This document shows, piece after piece, positions 32,087 to 44,082 of a stretch of DNA of 64,000 nt. The notes beneath the pieces were generated by a model that did no database searches, was not told the DNA's origin, and worked only from the letters and a program-made list of their open reading frames with translations. A program made the position numbers and the translations under genes. The stretch is from assembly GCA_033297075.1 (NCBI GenBank), contig MU858059.1:372001-436000 (forward strand), read 5' to 3'. Source of the stretch: Rhypophila decipiens. Taxonomy: Eukaryota; Ascomycota; Sordariomycetes; Sordariales; Naviculisporaceae. Every line of letters starts with the position of its first letter. Position 1 is the stretch's first letter.

Positions 32087-33275
32087 TCAGTCAATGTCAT
32101 CATCGTTCCCACCGCCATTTGACGCCTCTTCCTTGCCCCCATTCGCAGCCTCATCCTTTCCGTTCATCGCATTCTTGCCAGCTCCCCCTCCACATCCCTC
32201 AGCCGTGGCCTTGAGCGCGGCAGGCTTCAGACTCCCATCCTCGTTGACGTCCTCTTTGAGGTGCAGAGTGAAGAGAACGACGAGGTAGACCTGGCCGGTC
32301 GACCGGTTGCGGAGGACGTATCTGAGTCGGTGTGAGTGTTTGGGCGAATGGCTGTGTTTTGTCAGGTCTTCTTTGGGGATAAGAAGTACTGAAAAGCAGA
32401 CGAGCTCGAGACAAGGAGCGGTAGGGACAAAAAAGAAAAAAAGAAACATACCTCAAGCCCTGCTTCCCATCCCAGTACTTCACAACCGGCAAATGAAACC
32501 CCGGCAGCCGTATACTCAGCTCCCCAAAATCAACATACGGGTTAAAAAAGTCAACCCCGTACGTCTTGTCGTACCCCCACACCCAGGCCTCTTTGCTCTC
32601 GCTCTTGAGCGCCCACTTCTGCCTCGCCTTCCCATCCCCCGGACAGCCCAGCCTTTTTCTATACTCCTCCCCCTCTTCACTGCTCGCTCCCTCTTCAAAC
32701 CACAGCCCGCCTCTCGAAGCATCATGCGTGCCCTCGCCAATGTGCACCACATTAAACGACGACAGGGCCGGTCCGTATAGGTACGGATTATCCGCGTAGA
32801 CATCGCCTTCCAGCCCCGGATCGACGAACCACTTTAGAATGTTCATCCCGGCGTTGATGCCCGGTGGAAGACGGTCTCGGATGGGGTGGTCAAAGTCGTT
32901 GCCGAACTGGAGGTCTGTTGCTGGGATCCCATCCTTCTCTTCTTCGTCGTCTGATTCGGCAGTAGTGTTCCCGTTGCTGGCGGCCTGACCATTGCTGCTC
33001 GGTTTCGAATCTGATTTTGGTCTCTTGGGTTTAAATCGAAATGCGATACTATACTGGTCCTGGTTGTACGCGTGCGGCTCGTGGTCAAAGTAGGCAGAGG
33101 TGCTGGGCGAATTCGGCGGGAGGCCCTTGTATCCCTGCACGCGCACGTTGAGCTCAATGTCCATGTGGTCGCTTGCGATCTTGACCGGCTCGGGCTTGTT
33201 GACGTGGACTTGGACATGTCTGTCAATGTCATACTCCGGCCCGGCCGTCACGCGCAAAACGTATTTGTCGGCCAT
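32087..33275 (-). CDS. DUF1769 (Duc1-type) protein
   Basis: This protein belongs to the fungal DUF1769 family (PF08588). The name Duc1 has been used for a fission yeast member located at the cell cortex; the molecular role is poorly defined. It has two exons (32452-33275 and 32087-32321) and 352 residues. The 130-bp intron (GTATGT donor) is spliced so that KYWDGKQGLR continues into YVLRNRSTGQVYLVVLF. Landmarks typical of the family are TDLQFGNDFDHPIRDRLPPG near 120, then NILKWFVDPGLEGD and NPYVDFGELSIRLPGF. The central part contains a Ser/Asn-rich insertion (about 90-110). The C-terminal 45 residues are Gly/Asn/Asp-rich and disordered. There is no signal peptide or membrane helix. Confidence 0.85.
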
Positions 33276-33647
33276 CTTCAGGACTTTCTGGGGGCACTGC
33301 TGAATGTAGTAAAAGGTTAAGGTAGTTTATTATTGAAAAAAGGTCTACAAAAGCAGGCGATTCTGGTATAATACTAGGTAGGAGGTAAAAGGAAACACGA
33401 GACGAAGGACCCTGAACCCCAAAGGTCGGGACCTGGAACAGTGATGTCCAGGAGCAGCAAAAGCGATGACGTCGCGAGTGGCTGCCCCAAAGTTCGGCAT
33501 GTGATTCGTCCGATCTTCAGGGCCGTGCCGAACGCCAAGACCTCATTGCTCGCTAACAATTGCCCCGACCCAATTCCCGTTCAGCGATTCAGCCACTGAA
33601 AAACCGCCACTAAACATCACTTCCACAACACCGAACTACAAAACCCC
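33276..33647. other. Short intergenic gap between two minus-strand genes
   Basis: This gap of 370 bp holds the promoter of the DUF1769 gene and the 3' end of the AIF2-like gene. Nothing else is seen. Confidence 0.5.
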
Positions 33648-34850
33648 TTACGGCTTCTTCCACTTGTCGCCAAAGGCATACGGCTCCAGCAAATCGATCA
33701 AAAATGTCTTAGCCTTTGTGACCTTGACGAACCAGCTGGGCACGGTCCAGCCAAACACCTGGCCAACACCGCCGTTCGGTCCAATCGGCACCACCATGAC
33801 GTTCTTGATGGGCTTGAACTCCTTCAGGGGAGGCGCCTTGCCAGCCTTTCCAATCTTGGCCGCAATATCGGTGCCAATGGCTGTGCCGACGACCGGCACA
33901 TTGGCCTCGAGTTCCCAGATGCTGTTCTCGCTGCCAGCCACGACATCGCCGACGACATAGACGTCCTTGGCGTCGCTGCCAGAGTCGCTGCTGCCGCGCA
34001 CGCGGAAGTAGGCATCCTTCTTGATCACGCCTCCCCTCTTGTCGAGCCACTCCTTGGGGAGGAAGTTGCTGTTTGGCCTTCCGCCGGTGCAGTTAATGTA
34101 CACGTCGACCTGGTGGACAGAGCCGTCGCTAAGCGTAACCGTTGTGGGGCCATCGCCCTCGGTGGATGTGACCTTGAGGTTGTTGATGACCGTGGCTTTG
34201 ATGGTGTCCGTAAGGTACGCCTCGGCCTGTTTGCTGAGCTTGGGGTTGTTGGCTCTCTCTAGGGGCTTGGCCGCGCCCGTGACGACGGTGAGCTTGATCT
34301 TGGGGAATGCAACTCCGATCTCGCCTGCCGTCTCGAGGCCGACGGCGCCAGCACCAGCGATGAGCACCGTCTGGGCCTTTTGCAGGGCCGCTTGGATGGT
34401 CTTGTGTGTCTTGGAGGTGAGGGTCTTATCCTCGTTGAGGGTCCATGCAGGATGACCTGTTGTTCCTGTTGCAATGATGACCGAGTCGTAGCTGACTGTC
34501 TGCTGGCCAGACGCGGTGAGTTTGACCGTGACCGTCTTGCTGCTGGAGTCGAGGCTGGTTGCGACGCCCTGCACTATGCTGAACTGGTCGGCGGGATACT
34601 GCTTCAAGACCTCGGTCAGGGGCCGCCAGATCTTCTCCTCGGGGAGGAGGTTGGGCGCGACCAGGACACGGGGTGCTGCGGGCTTGAAGAGCCAGTCCTT
34701 GTTGGGGGTGACGATGGTGATGTGGTAGCTCTTGGTGCTGTCAAGTTTTTGCAAGGCCGGGATGGTGTGGCGGAGGAGGTAATGGGCTGACCCGATACCT
34801 CCCCAGTTGCCGCCGAGAATGACAATCTCGTAAGGTTTGGATTCGGACAT
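33648..34850 (-). CDS. AIF2/FSP1-like FAD-dependent NAD(P)H oxidoreductase
   Basis: This is a flavoprotein of the pyridine nucleotide-disulfide oxidoreductase fold, related to AIFM2/AMID (FSP1), which reduces quinones with NAD(P)H. It is a single exon of 400 residues. The start is the ATG at 34850 (MSESKPYEIVILGG); the frame is open 19 codons further up but only from a TTG. The FAD-binding motif ILGGNWGGIGSAHYLL lies at residues 11-26. The NAD(P)-binding motif VLIAGAGAVGLETAGEIG is near 160. The second FAD contact KDVYVVGDVVAG is near 300. The short length, lack of a transit peptide and lack of a catalytic CxxC fit the AIF2 group rather than thioredoxin reductases or mitochondrial NDH-2. Location in cytosol or on lipid membranes is inferred from relatives. 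Confidence 0.88.
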   Translation of the reverse strand: MSESKPYEIVILGGNWGGIGSAHYLLRHTIPALQKLDSTKSYHITIVTPNKDWLFKPAAPRVLVAPNLLPEEKIWRPLTEVLKQYPADQFSIVQGVATSLDSSSKTVTVKLTASGQQTVSYDSVIIATGTTGHPAWTLNEDKTLTSKTHKTIQAALQKAQTVLIAGAGAVGLETAGEIGVAFPKIKLTVVTGAAKPLERANNPKLSKQAEAYLTDTIKATVINNLKVTSTEGDGPTTVTLSDGSVHQVDVYINCTGGRPNSNFLPKEWLDKRGGVIKKDAYFRVRGSSDSGSDAKDVYVVGDVVAGSENSIWELEANVPVVGTAIGTDIAAKIGKAGKAPPLKEFKPIKNVMVVPIGPNGGVGQVFGWTVPSWFVKVTKAKTFLIDLLEPYAFGDKWKKP

Positions 34851-36791
34851 TTTGACGGTGCTGGTAGGATGGGGAATTTTAAAGATGCAAAAAGGTGCAA
34901 ATCTCAAGATTCTTGAGGGTGGACAAGTTCAGCTTCTTAAGGATCTGAAAAAAAGTTCCCGTGTCGGTTGAAACTGATTAACAAGCAGCCAGAGGTCAGG
35001 CAGTCGCAGCCCGCGTGAATGAGATAATATTGCGTGAACAAGATGAGGATCGCATTGAAACTACGCGTCAGGTACAAACATGTGGCCAGGAAGGTACTCG
35101 AGACGGCAGCGAGTTTGGCAGGTGGGAACGGTATTTTCAGGCGGATTTATTGGTAACCCCGCGGTATCCACCTTATCGGACACTTTTTGCTTGGGTCGCC
35201 CAGAGATTCCCAGTGTCGTAGCGGAAAGCACCCGTAATTGGAACGGCACCGGGGACCACTGAGGCCCGTTGACCTGCCTTGTGCCCGCCAACAAGGCTTC
35301 CCCGTCTTCTTTGCAGCCTACCGTCCGTCCATTACTAATATACGAAAGGGGAACCTGAAGGACCGAGTGAGAAGATGTGAGAAATTGGGTTTCTACCAAA
35401 TCTTGCGGTTCCGTGGGATTCCCAAAGATATCGGCCAAGCCAGGACGGGCCGGGCTGATACGACAGTGGAAATGTACCCGAACCGACCCTGGGCTTCGAC
35501 CCGTCTCTATTAAAACATTTTGTATCACGCGTGTTGCCTGGGTATTTAACTATTGCATGTCCCATGCTTGAAGCATTTCCCTATTTGAATCAGTTGATTC
35601 AATATCCGGTACGGTCAGCCCTCCATAACGCTGAAAATGAAATGTTGTCGTGCATGGTATTGGTATGTAACAATACCTCGCACATACATCCCATCCAGTC
35701 AGACGCAAACACGTGCAGCATACGGATACACCTGCCCAGAATCCCGTGCCTCTCAAGAAAGGAGTGAGGTCGTGATTTTCACCTTTATTAAAAGCGAAAA
35801 ACACCGAGGACGAAACTACCTTATACAGTCAAACCTGCACATAACGATCTTTTCTATACCGATAACCTGGCCATTACGGTCAAAATCCCTGAACCCATCG
35901 TTATTTATATGGTAAATTGAACTAACCTAGGTGGCTATTCCGATTATCGTTCAGAATTTGGCTTAGTAATACATACAAATCATTACACCCAGGGACGTAT
36001 TTTCCTGTAATTTACCGTATGAAATGTGAAATTTCAGGGGTATTACCACTTTTAGTGTATTGGTCGGTAATTTTACCCCTTTTTAGGCAGTTACTATACT
36101 AGGGACCAACCCTTTATATACCGATAACCTGGGCATACAGATCAAAAATCCCGGACGGAGCGTATCGTTATGTGCAGGTTTGACTATATTCCCAAGTAAA
36201 TTGTACATGACCCGTACCATTTCCGTATCGTGATAACGCCCAAAGCTGATGCCCAGAGCCGCCAATCACCAGTGAGCAAAAGTCACCGAGACTTTCTTTG
36301 TAATACTCAACACACGTTCTGGTTGGTCAGTTCCTCCACCGTACGGCTTACACGCGTTTATGTACATACGTATTGCAGAGGTCGCTGCGTCGCACGCCAT
36401 CGCCATCGCCCATTCCGAATTCAGATACTCCGTCGGCAACAAACATCAGCTCAATGCCCAATATGGACATGCCGATGACACGACACCATTCTCAGGGGGC
36501 CGATTCGTCTTTCCCATCACAGAGAGATACCCGTCCAATGTTTCTTACCTGATGTATGTGCCCTACAGCCGCATATGGCTATCAACGTCAGCAGATGTGT
36601 CCGGTTGAGTAAACTAATCAAGATTTAATAAGAATTACTCCAAACTCTAAGGAACGATGGCAGCAAGTTTAGATCTGTACGTATATTGACCGATAGCCCG
36701 ACATTAAAAAGAGATCCAACGCCCGTATTCAGGAAAAGAAAACAAACCACAACCAGGAGCCAGTCAAATGCAGGTCGATAGTAACCACAAA
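34851..36791. other. AT-rich intergenic gap with MITE
   Basis: About 1.9 kb without a supported gene. The first 650 bp are of ordinary composition; from about 35,520 to 36,760 the DNA becomes AT-rich and contains a mariner-type MITE (listed separately). The composition would fit past repeat-induced point mutation, but no index was computed. Confidence 0.45.
35824..36188. mobile_element. Tc1/mariner (pogo/Fot)-type MITE
   Basis: This is an element of 361 bp (35826-36186) whose ends are inverted copies over about 22 bp: AGTCAAACCTGCACATAACG at the left, and the same on the minus strand at the right. The outermost base is C at one end and T at the other. Both ends abut TA (35824-35825 and 36187-36188), the target duplication of Tc1/mariner elements. 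The interior is AT-rich with no ORF. The left end also carries a second, direct-orientation copy of the inner right end (see findings). A transposase would have to come from elsewhere. Confidence 0.7.
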
Positions 36792-39700
36792 TCATGTCCT
36801 CCTCCGCTTTGGTCGACCCGCGGCGGCCCTCGTCGGCCTCGGCGGAATCTCTCGAATATCGACAACCTGGTTAAACGTCACATTTCGAGACTCCTCCACC
36901 GACGTCTTGCGCTTTCGACTAGCCGGCCTAGTTTAAAAGAGCCATATTAATAAATCTGTCCACGCTCAACCACAGACAAACAAAAGGGCGATAGACTCAC
37001 TTCTTTGGCGACACCAATATCCCTGCCTCCTTCGCCTTCAACGTCGGCGTCGTCCTCGTCCCAGCCCTCGCACGGGTGGTGACCCCCGACCCGGTCCTAA
37101 CCGGACTAGCAGCAGCAGCCTGAACATACACATCATCCCCAGGCTCCTCGGTCCCTTCGCCCGCTTCCACCTCATCGTCCTCGTCCGGCACCTCCTCGAC
37201 TTCCAGTTCAGACAGTTCAGACAACTCAGACTCCTCCTCGTCCTCATCATCATCACCAAAAGCCAAAGCAAGAGCACCACCCATACTAACAGTCGCCCCC
37301 GCCAAAGCCTCACTCTTCGGCCTCCTACTACACTTCTGCACATGCTTGTACCACCCCACCGCAACCTCAACCCCCCCATCATCAAAACTCTTCTTACACC
37401 AGGGACAAAACTGGAAATCCCCCTGCCGATCCGATGTGAAATCATACCCTTTACAGATCCCCACATGCAAATTCCTATACTCCTCCACAAACTGACCAAG
37501 TCCCAGTCCGCATTTGTAACAATACTGCTTATTGGGATGAAGTCCCGGTTTATGCGGGCTATGCTGACCGCCCGCAGCGACAGGGATGTGCACACCGCAT
37601 TCCGTGCAAACCTCCCAGTCGTCCTCGGGGTCGTCCTCATGATACTCGTCTAGGGCCCCGAAATAGCAGATCTGGTCGTGTTGGGTACGGTCTAGGTCGC
37701 TATTTAGTATCGCGTGATTGCGGCCGCATCTTGCGCAGTACTGCCAGTTGTCTTCTCCGTCGAGGGGGGAGGGCTTTGCTGGACGTGGACCTTTGGCCAG
37801 TGATTTGTTGCGTGTTACTGCCTTTGTTTGTTTTGGTCGGAAGGCGGGTGATCTCTTGCCTTTGAAAGACAGTTTCATGGGTTCTGCTTCGTCTGGCGAC
37901 AAAGTATCACCCCCCATTGGTTCTGGTTCCTCTCCAAAACTATCAAATACCGTTGTTGTTCGCGGACCTTTCGGCTTCGGCACACCTTGCGGTTGCGGTG
38001 CCGGAGGATTTGGTATAGTTGGTGACGTCGGGCTGTCCGGAACGACATTTCTGGGCACAAGATCCAAATGGGCACCTCTGATATGCGCAGCCTGTTGAGA
38101 CTTGGTCCAAAAGGGAAAATCCAGCGACTCGCAAAACGGGCACTTCTCCTTTGTGGCATGAACCTCGCTGAAATGCCTCTGGAGCTCAGCCTCCTGGGTG
38201 ACGGCAAACGTGTAGTCGCACCGGACGTGTGGACACTTCTGGACACGGTCGAGGAGGACATTGCGCATCCTATAATAGTCTCTCTGCAGTTTCCGTGTTT
38301 CGGACGGAGTCAGCACCCCGACAGCCATCTTGGGAGTGCTGCTGCCCTTCTTGACAATGTGTTCCAGAGGCGGTGCGTTGATGGGGATCTTGTTTTCGAG
38401 CCTCACGTCCAGCGGATGAAAGTAGCTGTACTCGCGCATCTGGAGCGCCTTTTGGAGGTCGCTATAGGCTGGATCGTGCATGAAGTCGAGACCGTATCCT
38501 GCCTTCTTGCTGCTGGCTCTGATCTGGGTCCCCGGACGAACCTTCGTGTCCGTAACGGGCCGAGGAGTAGGGGGTTTCACGTTCGTAGGGTCCCGTACGT
38601 TCGTACGCGCATCCCCGGCAGGTTCACGGGTCGGGAGTCGTTCAGATGCGTTTTGGTTATACATCTGGTAGTCGTAATACCGCTGTTTCTTGGGATAAGA
38701 TTCAGCTGTTAGACTGCGGTACAGATCCCTGGGGGGCAGGCTGTAAATGTCGAAATATCCAAATGGCTGTTCTGTATTGGTGCCCAAGATGGGTTGGACA
38801 CTTGCATCCTTCACAGACACATAAATGTTTGGCTCGATGATCCAGTTGCGTATGACGTGCCACTCATGCTCCGTGGTAGAGGGCGTAATGATGAATATGG
38901 GCTTGTTGGGTACTCGACACTTCTCGACATCCGGTTCAGCAGGCTTGGGCCTCTGTCGGATCTCAATGTATGGAGAAGCTTCCACCAGCGGGATGCCGAG
39001 CTCATTCTTGACAAGTCGCCTGAACTGCGGAAGTGAATAGCCGGCCGGATCCTGGCTTACATAGTTTTCTGGATCTGAGGCCGCCCGTATCTTGTAGTCG
39101 CGGAACAAGGGACGGACAGATATAAATAGAGGATACATTTGTAGCCCGTTTCTGGCGGGCTTTACCGTCTTCCTCTTGTTGACAAGCGCCACCAAAAACC
39201 TGAGGCGACTCACGATCGGGCCAGCCGCTTCCTTCGCTGGGTCCCCGCCCTCGGTTGGCACTGGAAGGAATATATCCACCGGAAGGAATTTATTTTGAAC
39301 TTCACCGCGTGGGGCTAGAGCCGATTCACCAGGGATCGTGACTGATACACCCGTCAGCTGGGAATAGCTTTCAGCCGACATTGAATCCTTGACAAATTGC
39401 AGGATCAGGTTCCCGACAACCTCCGGGTCGGATGCATTTATGTGCCTGATGAAGTTCTTGTAACTGTATCCTGCGCTGTCACCAGGAAGGAACAGGAAGA
39501 AGCGATCGCTGAGGCCCTCGTTTGTGGTGAGGGCCTGCAACGTGACCGTCTTCAGAGGATCCTTCTCCCATGACCTGACGATCTTGTGCCAGAGCTGCGG
39601 CAAGAATGCCAATCCGCCATAGCTGCCGATATGCTGACTATGACTTGGGACGTTTTTGACGCCAATGAAGGCATCCGGAATAGCAGGGCGTCCTGGCCGC

Positions 39701-41070
39701 CCAGGGATGCGACCAGGAGCGAGGACGCGACATATGTTGGCCATCCAAGGACCGTACTGATTGGTATACTCGACTGCGGAGACGTTCTGGGGAACCCGGA
39801 GATATGCCAGATCGGGGCGGCGGAGATCTTCAACATCTCTCCACTGAAGCTTAAACCTCAGGACACGGTCCTCTCCCAGGTTAGGCTCCCAGCGAGAAGG
39901 AACGGGCTCACCATAGCCCATGACAAACACGATCGCCTTCGTCCCAGGTTTCCCTTTCTCCCCGTCGTAATTCGGCAACTGACTGTTAACCCACTGTAAC
40001 GCCTGTCTGTCAGTGTCAAAGTTGCCGACACCCCTGCAATAGGTCGTTAAGGTATTCCACGAATTCCGCGATGGCGTTTTCGTCCGGTCGTGCATGAGAA
40101 GCTTATATGCTACCCCGGCACGGTTATCGAGGCACAGTAGGCGATCAACTGCGTCGACAAAAGTGTTGAGCGAGTTGAGCCTGAAGGCGACCTGGCCTTG
40201 GTATCCGTAGAGAGTGATCCAGCCATGGCTGGCGGCTAGCTCCTCCTCTCCGCCAAGTGTGGTGTGGTAGTGTTGGTGTATGTACGTGTCATCCTCGTCA
40301 TCATCACCACCACCGCGCAGACCCAAGGCCGAAAAGGCGTCGGAAGATCTGGGTACCTGTGCCTCCTTTGGAGGAGCCAGGTAGTTGTCAAAGGCATGAT
40401 ACGTTTCGAGCAGAGGATCGGCGTTTCGCATCGAGTCGAATGCGTACATGCGGTGAAGGTACTGGTTGGCGAAACGGAGATTCCTGACATGAGGTTGCGC
40501 CACAGGGATATCCTCTTCTCCGTCACTCCAGTCGTCGTCCAGAGTCCGGTCAAAGGGGCCGATGAGTCCGAGGGGTTCGGTAGGAACACCAAAATAGGCC
40601 AGTGTGAGCTTGAAGGGGATATCGGCCCGAGATCTCCAGTCTTTAAAGGCACTCGACTTCAACATATCCTGGTACTGCTTGCTGTTGTGCTCCTGGATCA
40701 TGGCCAGCTGCGGGTTGCGATCCGCGGCAACGGGAACGAGGAGTTCTCTCTGATCTGCGGGAAAGTTCCTGTTGAGAATGTTGTCCACTGTCTCTTCGGC
40801 ATCCTCCATCTTTCTCTCGAATTCGGCCAGCTTGCTGAGAAAATCATGATCGTCTGGTGTGATGTCCGGTTGCCACCGCTTAAGAGCTTCCACTTTCAGT
40901 TCCTCCTCCTCTTCGGCGTTTGCGAGCAGTCGACGCAGGGCAGGAGATATCTTCTTTGGACGCTTGGGAGCTGGCGAGTCGCCATCATCTGCCTGGCGGC
41001 GCTTCCTGTTGACAGGGGCGGCAAAGGGGTTGGCCCAGTTGACCGAACACAAGTTCAGATTCCAGACCAT
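36792..41070 (-). CDS. Large protein with six C-terminal zinc-binding motifs, unknown family
   Basis: I do not recognise the family. The model has two exons (37001-41070 and 36792-36927) and 1401 residues. The intron (GTGAGT to CTAG, 73 bp) is inferred because it joins LVSPKK to PASRKRKTSVEESRNVTF and on to a basic end, GRPKRRRT, resembling an AT-hook or nuclear signal. N-terminal basic patches (NRKRR, KRPKK at 22-40) also suggest a nuclear protein. Residues 150-900 look globular with no known domain. From about 943 come six Cys/His clusters: two C2H2-like (CPHVRC...HFSEVH; CPFC...HIRGAH), then CARC, CTEC, CYKC and CPWC knuckles, three of them closing with H-x3-C. A Glu/Asp/Ser-rich stretch (about 1270-1330) follows. 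A DNA- or chromatin-related role is inference. Confidence 0.8.
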
Positions 41071-42055
41071 GTTGATCGTGTCGAGCAGAGTAGTGGGTTG
41101 GTCAGTGATTGTCCGAGTAATCCAGCGCTTGTCTGGTCATGTAAACAAATGACTGTAGATGTGCGGTGCGGGATGAAGCGTGACAAGATTCGTCGCCATC
41201 AACAAGCATGCGCGCGGCCTAAACATTATCAAGGGACACCGAGACAAAGAATAGAGCTGACAAGAGCATTCTAGCTGTTTTGCGAGCAGCATCCTCGAGC
41301 CGTGGTCGGCGCTGGCTTTGTTCGTGGTGCAAATGTCCTGGAGACGGCTGGGGCCACGAGTGCTCGGAGCATCGAGACAAAGACAAGCTGTGATGCATCC
41401 GGACTGACGACGAGCTCCCAGGACAAGAACAAAACCACACAAAGTCGAATTGAGTCTCCAATTGGTTGTTTGTGTTCCGGAACAAGTAAACATGGCCCAG
41501 TTGGTTTTCACAATGGAAATCTGGTCGAAATGACGAGCCGTGTCATGAAAAGAATAGGATGTCGAGCTCATTGTGTCAAGTCTCGGAAGGAATGGAATTG
41601 ACCGAGCGCAAAGAATTCCGAATTGAGTGGAATCATCTGGGAATGGAAAGAGTGGGCGCAGAGGTGGAGCTCTGTGTTGTAGCTTGACGTTGTTCTTTCC
41701 CCTGCATAGTTGTGTCAGAACAGAGGCAAGAACGGCCGGAGTGTCGGATCAGTCTCGGCATTCCATTCATTCGTATGATACAACAAGCCGCAGTAACACT
41801 TACCTAGAGTTAAAGCAAGACTGAATTGGAGAAGAGCTATACAAAGTATCCAATTTGAGCCAAACATCTGGTATCACAAACTATGACATCCTATATTTAC
41901 CGAGACCGCACACATGACGTTTGGTTTCCCCCGCCAGTTCCTCAATAACGCCTGCGGATTCACAACTGTGCCGTTCGTTTCGTAATTCACGATCCCTCCC
42001 CTCACCCGACAACCTTGGTCAACCAACACATAGAGCTTTTTTTCCCAACAGACTT
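41071..42055. other. Intergenic; promoter of the zinc-motif gene
   Basis: About 1 kb lie between the start of the 1401-residue protein gene and the stop of the sugar transporter gene, both on the minus strand. No supported ORF, RNA or repeat. Confidence 0.45.
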
Positions 42056-44082
42056 TTAGATCTCTCTGTGCTCAGGTTGGCCAATCTCCTTCTCACCCCC
42101 GGAGTTCCCGGCAGCATCGACCTTGCCCATCTTCTCGGGTCCCGACCCATCGCCGTCACCGCGCAAAAGCTGGGTGAGTCCAATCTCGGCATTGATAGCC
42201 TCCATGCGCTCGAAATCGGCCTGGGCAGTTCCCTCGGACCCAAAGACGACGTCCTACCAAAAAAAAAACACATCGAGTTAGCAGCTGCAAACGACAAACA
42301 CAAGGAAAGGGGAATCAAAACATACCATCTCCTCCAGCGTGAGTCTCTTCGTCTCAGGCACAAAGAACCAAATAAACGCGGCACCCATAAAGGTCAGCAA
42401 CCCAAAGATGATATAGGTCCCGTATGTGATATTCTTGAGCATATCCGGCGTGACCTGCCCGACAATAAAGTTGTTCATCCAGTTGCTCGACGCTCCCAGC
42501 GCGACACCATAGGGACGGGTACTAAGCGGCCAAATCTCGGCGACGATGATCCACGCGCAAGGACCCCACGAGTAGCCGAAATGGATGACAAACAGCCAGA
42601 CCATGCACACGGCGGCCCAGCCCGCGGCGCGGTGCTCCTGCCAGTTGTCGATGTTCTTGGCCACGATGACGGCGATGATGATGTGGCAGGTGGCCATGCC
42701 GAGGGCGCCGATGGCGAGGACCGGCTTGCGCCCGACACGGTCGATGTAGAGGACGGCGGGGATGGTGGCGAGGAACATGACGATACCGACTACGCCGGTT
42801 GCGAGCAGGGAGGTGGTGGTCTGCGTGAGGCCGAGCTGCAAGAAGATGCTCGGGGCGTAGTACAGGACTGCGTTGATGCCGGTCCACTGCTGGAAGAACA
42901 TGGTAACGGTGGCGACAATCACGCGCTTGAACATGGATCTTGTCTGGAAGAGCTTCTTGATGGAAACGAACTGCAGCTTGAAAATGTTCCAAGCGGTTGG
43001 TTCCTGCAGCTCGGGGAAGAGCAGGGCGACGGTGCGCTTCTCAAAGAGGGACTGGGCCTTGATTTCCAGGAACTCGAGCTCGACCAGCTCGTGGTCCGCG
43101 GGAAGGTCACGAAGGTGGGCAAGCACCTTGCGAGCCTCCTCTTCGCGGCCGTGGTGAACGAGCCAACGAGGGGAGAAAGGCATAAAGATCATGCCGAAGA
43201 AGAGCACCAAGGCGGGTGCGATCTGAAGGCAAATTGGGACGAGCCATGCCGCGTCGGTCTGTTTGCCGGCTTCGGTTCCGCCGATGAAGTTGGTTCCGCT
43301 AGTAATGGTGAGTATGTGATTCTGAGCTACTGTGCATGTTCATGGAGCTACTCACTAGTCGATCCAAAAGCTAATCATGATACCGAAGCAAATGGCCAGC
43401 TGCTGGGTGGCAACCAGGGCTCCTCGGACCTCGGGGGGTGCAACCTCTGAGTTGTAGATGGGAATGATCATGGCCAAGCTACCAACGCCCATACCACTGA
43501 ACCGCAAGAGAAGTTAGAGGTCGTGATTACGGTCAGGAGGCTATCGTGATGGTAACGTACGTGATGAATCGGCCTGCCAGGACGGCGTTAGGGCCGGCGG
43601 TGACGGATGCAGCCTGGATGACAACACCGAGGACAAAGACGGTACAGGCGACCAACACGCCGTACTTTCTGGACAAGACTTCGGCCAAGAAGCCGGACAG
43701 CAGAGTACCAATCCAGGCACCAAGCTCAAGGATAGCCGTCAACCAGCCCTTCTTGGTCTGGTCTGCCTTGGGGTCCATAGGGGCATACTCGCCCATGTCT
43801 GTCCGCGATAGCAGCCTAGTCAGCATCACGAGTATCAGGGGGCCCTCCTCCGCAGTGTCTCGGGGAATGCGTACGCTGTTGGAAAGCAGGCATGGCGAGC
43901 ACGCCCGAGAACATGCCCTGGTTGTAGCCATACAAGACGCCACCAATGCAGGCAAAAGCCGCAATGCTGAACACCCTAAAGTTCTTGACCAGGGCGCGAG
44001 GGCCACTGGCGCCCATCAGGGCCTGTCGTCTGTGCAGAGCCGCATCGTAAAAGGCAGCGCCCGCGTCACCTGCGCCAACCAT
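42056..44082 (-). CDS. MFS sugar (hexose) transporter
   Basis: This is a plasma-membrane proton-coupled sugar symporter of the MFS sugar porter family, with 12 predicted helices and 585 residues. It has five exons: 43875-44082, 43561-43798, 43356-43496, 42326-43298 and 42056-42253. All four introns (57 to 76 bp) are GT-AG and preserve frame. Family signatures are GYNQGMFSGVLAMPAFQQ in helix 1, GRFITGMGVGSLAMIIP spanning an exon junction, SPRWLVHHGREEEA, QQWTGINAVLYYAPSIF in helix 7, DRVGRKPVL, and PETKRLTLEEM after helix 12. The last exon codes for a soluble cytoplasmic tail of about 65 residues, rich in Gly, Asp and Glu. The substrate (glucose, xylose, other) cannot be read; it could import sugars freed by the wall-degrading enzymes in this window. 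Confidence 0.93.
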
